Source: Micromonospora qiuiae
GTDB lineage: Bacteria > Actinomycetota > Actinomycetes > Mycobacteriales > Micromonosporaceae
Direction: 5' to 3'
DNA: 36,968 nt
Assembly (NCBI RefSeq): GCF_016863555.1
Contig: NZ_BOPC01000076.1
Coordinates: forward strand, 1-36,968
Under the pieces are notes generated by a model. The model did not search any database, was not told the DNA's origin, and worked only from the letters and a program-made list of their open reading frames with translations. This document shows positions 1 to 9,081 of this stretch, piece after piece; within the stretch, counting starts at the first letter, position 1; each line of letters begins with the position of its first letter. The position numbers and the translations under genes were made by a program.

Positions 1-140
1 TCACAGCTCACCATGTTCACGTTCGGCTCACCGGCATGCTCGCCAAGGTTCGCTGGCACCGACGACACCGGCTCACCGGCGGCCAGCCGCAGGTCCACCT
101 CCGACAGCCGGCGGGGCTCCTCACGCGACCGTGTGGTCCG
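1..140. other. Window edge with no supportable gene
   Basis: Short reading frames are open here on both strands, but none shows a family motif, a ribosome binding site or an obvious start. It lies downstream of the VOC gene, whose stop is at 141-143. Confidence 0.5.
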
Positions 141-611
141 TTACGAGCGCGGGACATCGCCCAGATGGTCGCCTGCGGGACTGCTGACATCGGCAGGGTC
201 AGGGCTGGCCCGCTGCGGAGACGTCTCGTAGGAAATAAATTCGAGTAGGCTTCCGTCTGGATCGCGAAAGTAGACGCTCGTCCCCATCCCGCCGGCACCG
301 AACCGGCGAACGGGTCCTGTTTCCACCGCAATCCTGTGTCTTCGCAGGTGTGCCACCGCGGCCTCGATCGGCCCCTCCCAGACGAAGCAGATATCACTGT
401 TGCCGGGGCGAACGGGAAGACGGGCAACGTTGCCCGCGAGATCCATGCCCGGGCCATGGACGCTCAATTGGTTGGGACCGATTCGGAACGCAACGCGGTC
501 GCCACCAACGTCGATCACCTCGGCACCGACGACCTCTCGGTAAAAGTCAGTGGAGACCCGCCAATCCGAGACGCCAATAACGGCGTGGTCCAGTCGAGTC
601 ACGCGCGCCAT
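141..611 (-). CDS. VOC family (glyoxalase/dioxygenase-like) protein
   Basis: This 156-residue protein has one vicinal-oxygen-chelate module, in residues about 5-130. It opens with LDHAVIGVSD and ends the fold with YFRDPDGSLLEF, both typical of the glyoxalase/bleomycin-resistance/dioxygenase superfamily. Likely metal ligands are His9, His52 and Glu124. VOC proteins usually act as dimers in the cytoplasm on small molecules, and the substrate cannot be read from the sequence. The last 25 residues are Pro/Ser-rich and outside the fold. No good Shine-Dalgarno site precedes the ATG at 611. A TAAGAT box six bases upstream suggests a leaderless transcript. It stands alone, pointing away from the SARP gene. 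Confidence 0.85.
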   Translation of the reverse strand: MARVTRLDHAVIGVSDWRVSTDFYREVVGAEVIDVGGDRVAFRIGPNQLSVHGPGMDLAGNVARLPVRPGNSDICFVWEGPIEAAVAHLRRHRIAVETGPVRRFGAGGMGTSVYFRDPDGSLLEFISYETSPQRASPDPADVSSPAGDHLGDVPRS

Positions 612-1276
612 GACCCGATCTTACTTCACGATGCTGCACTCTTAGGTTCTAATGCTCGCGTGGTTCACTGTCGCGTATGGCATGGCGAAGAACTCGGCTG
701 ACGGCAGCGATGCCGGCGGTGGTCTCCGTCGTCACCTGGCGGTAACTGCCGATGGCAGCCGCGCCGGTTGCGATGTCCGACCTGCTGCTGGCCCTGGTCT
801 ACCTGGGTCCGGACGGTCAGGTGTACTGGGCGCGGCGGCTCCAAGGGTAGTTGGCGGATCTCCTCGTCCTGCGTCGGGCAGCCCGGCGCAGGACCGAAGC
901 CAGAGACCTGTTGTGCGACACGCAGACCGACATCGCGAAGGCGGGCTCGAATGGCTGCCCGCCAAGGTCCGGGTGCCGGCCGCACCGTGCGGCGCGATCG
1001 CCCGCAGGGGTGGTCTCCCGTGGCGAGGGACAGGTGATGGCCGCTGCCGATACGCTGGGCCGGTCCGACCAACGGGCGCACACTGGTTCGGTGGCGCACT
1101 CCTAGGAAATCGACGGACATTGTCGACGTACCGCGTACGGGGGCGGAGCGTGGAGATTTCGTGTGAGTTGCTCAGGCTGGCATCGTGTCGCCAGGGCGCG
1201 ACCGTCGCCCCCCTCTCCCTCCCAAATGGCCCGGAGAGTAGCCAGCAACCTGGTATTCGATAGCTGGGAGCATCGG
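612..1276. other. Intergenic region with a stop-interrupted ORF of unknown nature
   Basis: About 660 bases without a convincing intact gene. On the plus strand an ATG at 752 opens a 32-codon frame (MAAAPVAMSDLLLAL...) that stops at 848-850. The same frame then stays open from 851 to 1105, with helix-like, Arg/Ala-rich text (RRAARRRTEARDLL). This could be a decayed gene with an internal TAG, or chance coding potential. I recognise no family. The last 100 bases should hold the promoter of the SARP regulator. Confidence 0.35.
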
Positions 1277-4123
1277 ATGCACTTCCGTCTACTTGGACCG
1301 CTGCGGGTCTCCACGGCTGCCGACGACGAGGTATGGATCGGCCGTCCGAAGCTTCGCCTCCTGCTGGTCCTTCTCTTGACCAGGGCCAACACCTCGGTTC
1401 CGATGGACACTCTGGTGGATGACCTGTGGGGGGCGAATCCGCCGGAGTCGGCCTTGTCGAATCTGCGTACGTATGTGTGGTCGCTGCGTCGGCTGTTGGC
1501 GCCGGCCGATCCGGCGACCGCGCCGATCAGCACGGATTCGTCTGGGTACATGATCGGTGTGTCGCCGGAGCGCCTGGACATGCTGACGTTCGAACGGTTG
1601 ATCGCCGACGGCGCCGATGCACGCCGGCTGGGTGATCTCGAGCTGGTGGCCAGGCGGCTCGAACAGGCACTGAAGTTGTGGCGCGGGGCGGCGTTCGAAG
1701 GCATTCAACACACGAGCGACATGCTCGCCGCCACGGCACAGCGCCTGGAAGAACAGCGGCTCGCCGCGGTGGAGGAACTTTTCGACGCCCGCCTCGGGCT
1801 CGGGCGGCATGCCGAGGCGATCGCGGAGCTTCAGGGCTGGATCGTTCAGTATCCATTGCGGGAGCGGCTGTGGGAGCAGCTGATGCTGGCGCTCTATCGC
1901 CACGGGCGGCAGGCTGATGCGCTCGCCGCGTATCAGCAGCTACGGACGCGCCTGGTTGAGGAGATCGGGGTGGAGCCGAGCCAGCCGCTGCGGATGCTGC
2001 AAGCCCGGATCCTGCGATCGGATCCGGCGCTGGCGCCGCCGGCCGGCGTGGCCACGGTGGTATCTCCGGTGAATGGTGGGCTGATACCGCGGCAGCTACC
2101 GCTGGATGTCCCGACATTCGTTGGCCGAAAGGGTGAACTGGCCACGCTGGGCGAGTTGCTCGACCCGGACAACGGCAGCGGACATGGTTCGGTCGTGATC
2201 ATCCACGGCCCTCCTGGCGTGGGCAAGTCTGCGCTGGCCGTGCACGCAGTTGAACCATGGGCCAGTCGCTTCCCGGACGGGCAACTGTATGTGAATCTCC
2301 GTGGGGCGACGCCAGGCGTCGAGCCGCTCTCTCCCGGCGAGGGCTTGGGCCGGTTCCTGCGAGCGCTGGGGGTTCCCGCAGCGGAGGTGCCGCACGACAT
2401 CGAGGAGGCGGCCGGGCTCTACCGCACCCTGGTGGCCGCTCGACGGATGGTGATCCTTTTGGACAACGCCGCGACGGCGGATCAGGTGCGTCCGCTGCTG
2501 CCGGGCACGTCCCGTACCGCCGTGCTCGTCACCAGCCGTGCCGGCCTGACCGCCCTCGAAGGCGCCACCCACGTGGGTCTCGGCCCACTCGATCCGGACG
2601 CCTCGCGGGCAATGCTCGAACGCCTGATCGGCGATGCCCGTGCGGCGGACGACCCACCGGCCACCGCCCGACTCGTCGAGCTCTGTGATCGCATGCCGCT
2701 CGGGCTGCACGTGGCCGCCGCCCGGCTGAAGACCAGGCCTACCTGGGCCGTCCGGGATCTGGTGGAGCGCCTGACCGATGAGCAGCATCGGCTCAGCGAA
2801 CTGGCTTCCGGTGTTCTCGCGGTGCGCAGCAGCCTGGGGGTGAGCTACGCGGCCCTGGCGCGAAGCGACGATCCGGGTGACCGGGCAGCGGCCCGCGCGC
2901 TGTGCCTGATTGGGCTGATGCCGGTAACCGACATCGACTCCCACACCGCAGCCGCCCTGCTCGACACATCGCCGGCCGAGGCGGATCGGGTCATCGAACG
3001 CCTGCTGGACGCCCATCTGGTCGAGGCGGTCGAGCCCGATCGCTACCGGATTCACGATCTGGTGCGGCTGTTCGCCCGAGAGGTGGCCGCCAGCACCGTC
3101 GCAGGCGGTGACGCCACCGCAGTGATCAGCAGACTGCTCAGCTACTACCTCGTCACCGCCCGCGACGCGACCCGGCTGCTGTATCCGTACCGCACGCACT
3201 ATCCGGTGCCCGACGTGCCCATGACGCCGAAGCCGTTCACCGGAGCTGACGAGGCACGCCGGTGGTTGGAGGCGGAACGGGTGAACCTGCTGGCGGCGGC
3301 CCGCCAGTCGTGGCGTGGCCCGGACGAGCACGCCCGGCTCGGTATCGGGCTGGCGCTGACGCTGCACTGGTTCCTCCTCCTGAAAGGCTATTCCTGCGAC
3401 ATGTTCGAACTGAACGAGCAGGCCATCAGCCTGGCGCGGCAGGTGGGTGACCGGCGTTCGGAGGCGTATGCCAACGGCAGCATCAGTGGCGCCTACGTGG
3501 CTGTCGGGCGCCCCGAGAAGGCCGAGGCGCACATCGCGACGGAGCTGTCCATCTGCCGGGACATCGGTGACCGCTTCGGCGAGCAACGGGCGCTGGGTAA
3601 CCTCGGGCTCAGCTACCTCATGCGGGACCGCCCCGAGGAGGCGATCGCGTATCTGGAGCAGCAGTTGACGGTGGCCCAGCAGATCGGCGCTACGGTCGGC
3701 GAAGTTTACGCCTTGAAATCCCTGGGCCGGGCGTACCATCAACTTGGCCGGCACGAGGAAGCGATCCGCTTCGTCGAGAAGGCCCTGGCCTGGTACGACG
3801 AGACCGGCGACGACTATCCCGGCTCCGGGGCGCTCACGCGGCTGGGCCTGATCTACATCGATCTCGGCTGCCTGGACCGGGCTGCGGAGCTGCTGGCCCG
3901 CGCCGTTGAACGCGCGCGCCGGATCCGATACCGGCAGGGCGAGGCGCTGGCCCTGGTCGCCCTGGCCCGCGCCTCGCGGCTGCTCGGCGCCATCGACAAG
4001 GCGGCCAGCTACGTCGAGGAAGCGGCCGCGATCACGGAAGCGCTGGGTATGACGCGGGTGCGGGCCTTGGCGGACATCGAGCACGCAGCAGTTCTCGACG
4101 CCGTCGACGGACAACGCGGGTAG
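1277..4123 (+). CDS. AfsR/SARP-type transcriptional regulator with NB-ARC ATPase and TPR repeats
   Basis: This 948-residue regulator has the full AfsR architecture. An OmpR-like winged helix (MHFRLLGPLRV to about residue 95) is followed by a bacterial transcriptional activation domain (about 100-245), an NB-ARC STAND ATPase (P-loop GPPGVGKS at 311-318, then a sensor/winged-helix part to about 630) and tetratricopeptide repeats (about 690-930, repeats with A/G-LG and Y-LG patterns). Such proteins activate secondary-metabolite genes by binding direct repeats near the -35 box, with ATPase and TPR domains as the switch. I chose the ATG at 1277 because GGGAG lies six bases upstream and the fold begins there; the open frame extends to 1163. 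It faces the peptide operon that begins at 12267 on the other strand and could be its pathway activator, which is inference. Confidence 0.93.
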   Translation: MHFRLLGPLRVSTAADDEVWIGRPKLRLLLVLLLTRANTSVPMDTLVDDLWGANPPESALSNLRTYVWSLRRLLAPADPATAPISTDSSGYMIGVSPERLDMLTFERLIADGADARRLGDLELVARRLEQALKLWRGAAFEGIQHTSDMLAATAQRLEEQRLAAVEELFDARLGLGRHAEAIAELQGWIVQYPLRERLWEQLMLALYRHGRQADALAAYQQLRTRLVEEIGVEPSQPLRMLQARILRSDPALAPPAGVATVVSPVNGGLIPRQLPLDVPTFVGRKGELATLGELLDPDNGSGHGSVVIIHGPPGVGKSALAVHAVEPWASRFPDGQLYVNLRGATPGVEPLSPGEGLGRFLRALGVPAAEVPHDIEEAAGLYRTLVAARRMVILLDNAATADQVRPLLPGTSRTAVLVTSRAGLTALEGATHVGLGPLDPDASRAMLERLIGDARAADDPPATARLVELCDRMPLGLHVAAARLKTRPTWAVRDLVERLTDEQHRLSELASGVLAVRSSLGVSYAALARSDDPGDRAAARALCLIGLMPVTDIDSHTAAALLDTSPAEADRVIERLLDAHLVEAVEPDRYRIHDLVRLFAREVAASTVAGGDATAVISRLLSYYLVTARDATRLLYPYRTHYPVPDVPMTPKPFTGADEARRWLEAERVNLLAAARQSWRGPDEHARLGIGLALTLHWFLLLKGYSCDMFELNEQAISLARQVGDRRSEAYANGSISGAYVAVGRPEKAEAHIATELSICRDIGDRFGEQRALGNLGLSYLMRDRPEEAIAYLEQQLTVAQQIGATVGEVYALKSLGRAYHQLGRHEEAIRFVEKALAWYDETGDDYPGSGALTRLGLIYIDLGCLDRAAELLARAVERARRIRYRQGEALALVALARASRLLGAIDKAASYVEEAAAITEALGMTRVRALADIEHAAVLDAVDGQRG

Positions 4124-4349
4124 CCCATGGCGCGGTGGAACGCCCTGCCGGCAGCCGCATAGGCGGTCATTCTCAGGATCATCTCGGACGAACTCGTCCT
4201 GTGTATGCGGCGTAGACGGAGCGTGTACGACCATCCATGAGACTTGGCGAATGGGTGGGGTATGCACAGACCACACGCCGGCCAGCCGGGCTGCCTGTCG
4301 ACACGAACGCCCCCGGCCGGTGGTGGTCACAGAAGGGAACAAACATCGG

Positions 4350-5780
4350 GTGACGAACGTGGATCCAGACGCTGCCCGGGACAGCGCCGAGTACGTGCGG
4401 CTGCTTCGGCTACGCCGCGAGGCGGCTGGTGTGTCGTACCGACAGTTGGCTCTTCGTGCGCGGCAGTGCGCTCGCTCGCTGCCGCCGAGCACGGTCGCCA
4501 CTATGCTGAATCGGTCCACTTTGCCCAGCCGTGACCTGGTCGCGACGTACATCCGGGCCTGCGGCGGCACCGATGCGGAAGTGGCCGCGTGGCTGGCGAC
4601 ACGAACGCGGATCGCAATGTCGGCCAACACCTGGCACCAGAGTCCGCCGGGCGTGGCCAGGATGCGCGGGCCCAGCAGCGCCACGATGTCCATCGAGCCG
4701 GTACTGCCGCGCCAGCTTCCGCCCGCAACCGCCAACCTGGTCGGCCGGCGACATCGGATCGCCGAGCTGGACGCCGCGATCATCGGTCCCGGACCCGGGC
4801 TGATCGTCGTCACCGGCGCGCCCGGCGTGGGCAAGACAGCGCTGGCGGTGCACTGGGCGCACCGGGTCAGCCCTCGGTTTCCGGATGGCCAGTTTTACGT
4901 CGATCTCCGTGGATGCAGCCCGTGCGCCTCTTCGGCGACGCAGGTCGCGCTCGTCCAACTGCTCGTCGCGCTCGGTGTGCCGGCCGGCCGGATACCCGCA
5001 GACGAACAGCAGGCCGTCGGCCTGTTCCGGTCGGTGGTCGCGGATCGGCGAGTCCTCCTGCTATTGGACGGGGCGGTTTCGGCCGAGCAGGTACGGCTGC
5101 TGCGCCCCGGCGGACCGGGTACCTGCACGGTGGTCACCAGTCGGGACAGCCTCGTCGGACTCGCCGTGCACGACAATGGCCGGTTGGTCGAGGTACCACC
5201 GCTGGCACAGAGGCACGCGGTCCAGCTACTGTCGCAGATCGCCGGTGAACGGAGGGTCGCGGCCGAGTTGGAGGCGGCTGGCGTGCTGGTCGAGCTCTGC
5301 GACCGCCTGCCGCTGGCGTTGCGGATCGCCGCCGTTGGGCTCGGCTCCGGCACGGCGGCTCCGCTCGCCGACCTCGTTGCCCGGATGCGCGCCAACGGGC
5401 CACTCGCCGCGCTGGCCCTACACAGCGACCCGGAGGCCGGGCTCGAGGCATGCTTCGCACCCTCCTACCACCGCTTGGACAACGCCTCGAAGCGGGTGTT
5501 CCGGCTGCTCGGGGCGCTTCCCGCGGCTGGGGTCACTGCGTTGGCCGCGGCTACCGCCCTGTCGGAGGCGGTCGGGTACGCGCAGACCGCGCTGTGCCGG
5601 CTCGCGGATGTGCACCTGGTCACCCGCCTCGACGACAACCGCTACCTGATGCCGCACCTGCTCCGCGAGTACGCACGCCAGCTGGCCGTGGGGCCCAGCC
5701 CGATTGCCAGAGGTCCGGAATCAGCGGGCGGTGGGCCTCCGGGGAGAATGTTCGTCCTGGAAGGCGCGGGAAATTCGTGA
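4350..5780 (+). CDS. HTH/NB-ARC ATPase regulator lacking the TPR region
   Basis: This 476-residue protein has an XRE-like N-terminus (about 10-75: EYVRLLRLRREAAGVSYRQL, then an arrangement typical of actinobacterial HTH-NB-ARC proteins). An NB-ARC ATPase follows (P-loop GAPGVGKT at 156-163, LLLLDGA Walker-B-like strand, CDRLPLALRIAA GLPL-like motif) and then a winged-helix part. It ends soon after LLREYARQLA, where AfsR-like relatives continue into several hundred residues of TPR, so it is either a naturally short form or a truncation. The GTG at 4350 is preceded by GAAGGG at a long spacing; the frame is open to 4251. Its NB-ARC half resembles that of the upstream SARP gene. The stop falls two bases before the end of the convergent ABC transporter gene. 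Confidence 0.82.
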   Translation: MTNVDPDAARDSAEYVRLLRLRREAAGVSYRQLALRARQCARSLPPSTVATMLNRSTLPSRDLVATYIRACGGTDAEVAAWLATRTRIAMSANTWHQSPPGVARMRGPSSATMSIEPVLPRQLPPATANLVGRRHRIAELDAAIIGPGPGLIVVTGAPGVGKTALAVHWAHRVSPRFPDGQFYVDLRGCSPCASSATQVALVQLLVALGVPAGRIPADEQQAVGLFRSVVADRRVLLLLDGAVSAEQVRLLRPGGPGTCTVVTSRDSLVGLAVHDNGRLVEVPPLAQRHAVQLLSQIAGERRVAAELEAAGVLVELCDRLPLALRIAAVGLGSGTAAPLADLVARMRANGPLAALALHSDPEAGLEACFAPSYHRLDNASKRVFRLLGALPAAGVTALAAATALSEAVGYAQTALCRLADVHLVTRLDDNRYLMPHLLREYARQLAVGPSPIARGPESAGGGPPGRMFVLEGAGNS

Positions 5781-5782
5781 CC

Positions 5783-7600
5783 TCAGGCTGGTGTGGTGTC
5801 GAGATACCCCGCCGCCTGGGTGAGGAAGAGGTCGGCATAGCGGCCCCGGGCACGCATGAGTTGGGCGTGGGTACCGTGCTCGATGATCCGGCCGGAATCC
5901 AGGACGTAGATGCGGTCGGCGCTGCGGACGCTGGAGAAGCGGTGTGAGATGAGCAGGACGGTACGTCCCGCGAAGAGATGACGGATGCGCACAAAGAGAT
6001 CGGCTTCGGCTTGGGGGTCCAGAGCGGCGGTGGGCTCGTCGAGAATGACGAATGGGGCATCGCGGTAGAAGGCACGGGCGATGGCGAGTTTCTGCCATTG
6101 GCCACCGGAAAGGTCGGTGCCATCGGTGAATTCGCGTCCGAGGAGTGTGCGGTAGCCATTGGGGAGGCTCTCCAGGAGCGTGGCGACGCCAGCGGACTCG
6201 GCGGCGCCTCTGATGCGGCTGTGGTGGTGCGGCTCATCGACGCGACCGAAAGCGATGTTGTCGTGGACGGTGAGCTTGTAGCGGACGAAGTCCTGGAACA
6301 CCACGGCGCAGCCGTGGCGTAGTTGATGCAGGTCGGTGACAGAGCAGTCGTCGCGGATCACCGTTCCTTCAGTGGGCGCGTACAGGCCGGCGAGAAGTTT
6401 CGCGAGGGTGGTCTTCCCGGAGCCGTTGGCTCCGACGAGGGCGATGATTTCGCCTTGGTGGAGTGAGATGTCGATGCCGTGGAGCGTGGGGCGGTCGGCG
6501 CCCGGGTACGTGAAGGTCAGATCGCGCGCCTGCAGCGCCCTGAACGGGAGTACCGGTTCGGCGGGCCCAGGAAGTGGCTCGACGGCTGCGCCTGCGAAGT
6601 TGTGCAGGTCCTTGAGAAAGTAGAGGGACTCCCCCGCGTCGTTGAACATTTGGCTGGCCATTCCCATGCGGCTGGACAGCAACCAGAGCCCGGCCAGGCC
6701 TGTGGATGCGGCGGCAAGGGACACCATGCCGACGTTCACTGACGCCCAGACCGAAACGATGACAGCGGCGATCAAAGCGCTGGACAGGAATTTGGCGCGG
6801 ATCTCGCGTCCGGCATGGGTACGGATCAGTCGGGCCATGCCGTTCAGCTCCTGGGCGTATTCGCTGTCCCAGCGGTTGTGAAGGGTGGCGCCGAGGTTCA
6901 GAGCTCGGATTTCCTTGGCCTCGTCCCGGCAGGTGAGCAGCCGCTCCAGGTACTGGCGACGGCGGCGGTTCTCGGCCAGACCGTGGTGCATCGCGTACAG
7001 CGCGGTGCGCCGGTCCTTCGCGGCTTTGAACAGCGGCCACGCGGTGAGGGTTGCCAGGGGGAGCAGCCACCAGGCGATGGTGATGAACACGCCCACCACC
7101 ACCAGCACGGTCAGCGCCACCTGCAGCATCGCGACCAGCATCACGACCACCGTGGCCGGCTTGTGCCGCGAGGCGTGCACCGCGCGCTGTAGCCGGTCGT
7201 GGAAGTCCGGGTCTTCGAATTCCCACAGCTCGGTGTGGGAGGCGGTATGTAACACCAGTGAGATGACGTACCGGTCCACCCGATCGGTGAGGATCTGCTG
7301 CCGCATCCCACCGAGCGTCTGCAGGATGCCACCTGCCGCACCGAGGGCGACCAGCACCATCACTCCGGAACCCAGCCGCCACAGGTCGCCTCCGGCATCG
7401 TCGCTGTCGGCGAGGGTCAACACGTCATCCAGCAGGCCCCGCAGCAACAGCAACGCACTGGCCAGGCCGAACGCGTTGGCCAGTTGAAGCCCCACCACGG
7501 TGAGGACCCCGCGCCGGTCCGCCGCCCAGGACATGCGTACGGCATACACCGCCGCCCCGCACATGTCGCGGACGGTGAGCCTGGGCGTCAACGGGTCCAC
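5783..7600 (-). CDS. ABC transporter, fused permease and ATPase (peptide exporter candidate)
   Basis: This 605-residue half-transporter has six hydrophobic segments in residues about 1-330 (type I exporter fold) and a nucleotide-binding domain after about 355. Walker A is GANGSGKT at about 390-397, the signature LSGGQ at about 497-501, Walker B FVILDEP near 520 and the H-loop SHRF about 30 residues later. It would act as a homodimer in the membrane. It is the last gene of the peptide operon: the proposed GTG start at 7600 overlaps the stop of the peptidase gene at 7588-7590, so translation is probably coupled. The frame is open upstream to 7858, but that part is the out-of-frame shadow of the peptidase. 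An ATG at 7564 is an alternative start. No N-terminal C39 peptidase domain is present, so leader removal must lie elsewhere. Export of the mature knottin-like peptide is inferred from position. Confidence 0.9.
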   Translation of the reverse strand: MDPLTPRLTVRDMCGAAVYAVRMSWAADRRGVLTVVGLQLANAFGLASALLLLRGLLDDVLTLADSDDAGGDLWRLGSGVMVLVALGAAGGILQTLGGMRQQILTDRVDRYVISLVLHTASHTELWEFEDPDFHDRLQRAVHASRHKPATVVVMLVAMLQVALTVLVVVGVFITIAWWLLPLATLTAWPLFKAAKDRRTALYAMHHGLAENRRRRQYLERLLTCRDEAKEIRALNLGATLHNRWDSEYAQELNGMARLIRTHAGREIRAKFLSSALIAAVIVSVWASVNVGMVSLAAASTGLAGLWLLSSRMGMASQMFNDAGESLYFLKDLHNFAGAAVEPLPGPAEPVLPFRALQARDLTFTYPGADRPTLHGIDISLHQGEIIALVGANGSGKTTLAKLLAGLYAPTEGTVIRDDCSVTDLHQLRHGCAVVFQDFVRYKLTVHDNIAFGRVDEPHHHSRIRGAAESAGVATLLESLPNGYRTLLGREFTDGTDLSGGQWQKLAIARAFYRDAPFVILDEPTAALDPQAEADLFVRIRHLFAGRTVLLISHRFSSVRSADRIYVLDSGRIIEHGTHAQLMRARGRYADLFLTQAAGYLDTTPA

Positions 7601-9081
7601 CGCTCGATCCAGGTACGGTGCTCGACGCTGAGAAACGCGGCGTGTTCGGCGTAGTGGAAAGCATGGCCGGCGCCGGGAAGGAGGAGTAGGCGGGCGGTGC
7701 CGCCGTTGGCGACGATGGCTTTGTAGAGTTCGACCGATTGTTCGGGCGCGGTGGCGGGATTGGTGTCGTGGGTGCCGTGAGCCAACAGCACCGGCCGATC
7801 CAGCTTGTGGGCGAACTCCAGGGCGCTGAAAGCCCGGTAGATGTCCGGGGCCTGCCACAGATGGCGTTTCTCGTGCTGCCAGCCGGTCGGGGTGAGCGTG
7901 CGGTTGTAGCAGCCGCTGTGCACGATCGCTGCACGCAGCTCAGGGACATGGGCGAGGGCGTACAGGGCGAGGGTGGCGCTGAAGCTGTGCCCACCCACCA
8001 GTATCGGCCCGTCCACGGTGGCCATCGCAGCGCGCACCGTGTCGATGATCTGCCGGTGCAGGGATTCCACCGTGGCGTCGGCCGGCCAGTGCAACGGTAG
8101 GTCCAGGTTCGCCACCGCGTGTCCGGTGTCCAGCAGCGGAGGCACTGCCACCCGTTCTCCAGCGTGGGCGTTACGCAGCCACAACACCGTTGCTGGCTCG
8201 CCCGGATGGTGTGTGAGAGTGGCCTGGTGGCACCCCGTATCGATGCTGATCCTCGTCGCATGGGTGGGTTCGGGCGCTGGCGTCGCCTCCTGCCGCAGGG
8301 GCTCGTGCGGCGCGGGCTCGTGCGGCGCGGGCTCGTGCGGCGCCATCGTGACCGGACGAGGCGAGCCGGAGCCGTCCAGCGATACGGCCAGGCTGGACCA
8401 GGACAGCCCGTCCTCCGAGGCGGGGGCGTCCTCGGCGTACTTCAGATAGAGCTCGTCGTCCAAGGCAGCCAGACGCCCCACCACCAGTGGGTCGGTCAAC
8501 ACGGTCGCCGTGCCGGTGACCGGATTCAGCGCGGTGGGCCGGGCGGCGATGAGATCGGCGAGTTCGGCCAGGGTGGGCAGGAACTTCACGTACATCGGAC
8601 CGGTCGCCTCCAGCGCCACCGGATCCCCGTGTGTCAGCGGGGTTCCTGCCGCTGAAGTCGACGGAACGAGCACCACGAGGCAGTCGCCCACCCAGGCATG
8701 GGGAGGCCACGCGTGAGAGGTCGCGGCCCGCACCTGATCGAACACCGTGACCGTCTGGGTGGCGTAGTCGGCCACCCACGGGTGGGCCCGCCGGTCCCGC
8801 ACCACCAGCCCTGCGACGAGGGGCCGGTCGGGGTGCCAGGCCAGTCGTGCGGGCAGCACGTCGGTAAGGGGTAGGGCCCAACCCGGCGACGTACGGTCTG
8901 CGTGGATTTCGATATGGGTCAGCCATGGCCGGTCTACTGCGAGCCCGGCCAGGTCCGGGTCCACCCGCAGATCGCGCCAGGACGTGACGGCCGGGTTCGC
9001 CTGCGAGATCGAGGATCTCGCAGGAGCGGTCAGCTGCGCCCACGCGCCCTTCGGTGAGCTGTCCCTCCAGCTGTCAAGCAT
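7588..9081 (-). CDS. Prolyl-oligopeptidase-like (S9) alpha/beta hydrolase
   Basis: This 497-residue protein has two halves. Residues 1-245 are beta-rich and may be a reduced propeller. Residues 275-497 are an alpha/beta hydrolase with nucleophile motif GGHSFSA (Ser366), acid in AHGTHDTNP (Asp439) and histidine in GAGHAFHY (His473). This triad order fits S9 prolyl oligopeptidases. The halves are joined by a Pro/His/Glu linker with a three-fold APHEP repeat (residues 247-261) encoded by 15-base tandem repeats. Its ATG at 9081 overlaps the stop of the MauE-like gene, and its own stop overlaps the ABC transporter start. Removing the leader of the six-cysteine peptide is the likely job, but cleavage of failed products or a non-peptidase role is possible. 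There is no signal peptide, so it is cytoplasmic. Confidence 0.85.
   Translation of the reverse strand: MLDSWRDSSPKGAWAQLTAPARSSISQANPAVTSWRDLRVDPDLAGLAVDRPWLTHIEIHADRTSPGWALPLTDVLPARLAWHPDRPLVAGLVVRDRRAHPWVADYATQTVTVFDQVRAATSHAWPPHAWVGDCLVVLVPSTSAAGTPLTHGDPVALEATGPMYVKFLPTLAELADLIAARPTALNPVTGTATVLTDPLVVGRLAALDDELYLKYAEDAPASEDGLSWSSLAVSLDGSGSPRPVTMAPHEPAPHEPAPHEPLRQEATPAPEPTHATRISIDTGCHQATLTHHPGEPATVLWLRNAHAGERVAVPPLLDTGHAVANLDLPLHWPADATVESLHRQIIDTVRAAMATVDGPILVGGHSFSATLALYALAHVPELRAAIVHSGCYNRTLTPTGWQHEKRHLWQAPDIYRAFSALEFAHKLDRPVLLAHGTHDTNPATAPEQSVELYKAIVANGGTARLLLLPGAGHAFHYAEHAAFLSVEHRTWIERWTR
8299..8344. repeat. 15-base tandem repeat, three units, inside the S9 hydrolase gene
   Basis: The unit GGCTCGTGCGGCGCG is repeated three times in head-to-tail order and encodes APHEP on the minus strand. 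The 15-base period keeps the frame, so the linker length can vary by slippage without breaking the gene. Confidence 0.9.

Noticed and set aside
2096..4834. 912-codon open frame on the minus strand
   Set aside because: It is the antisense shadow of the SARP and NB-ARC genes; the text is low in aromatic residues and has no family motif.
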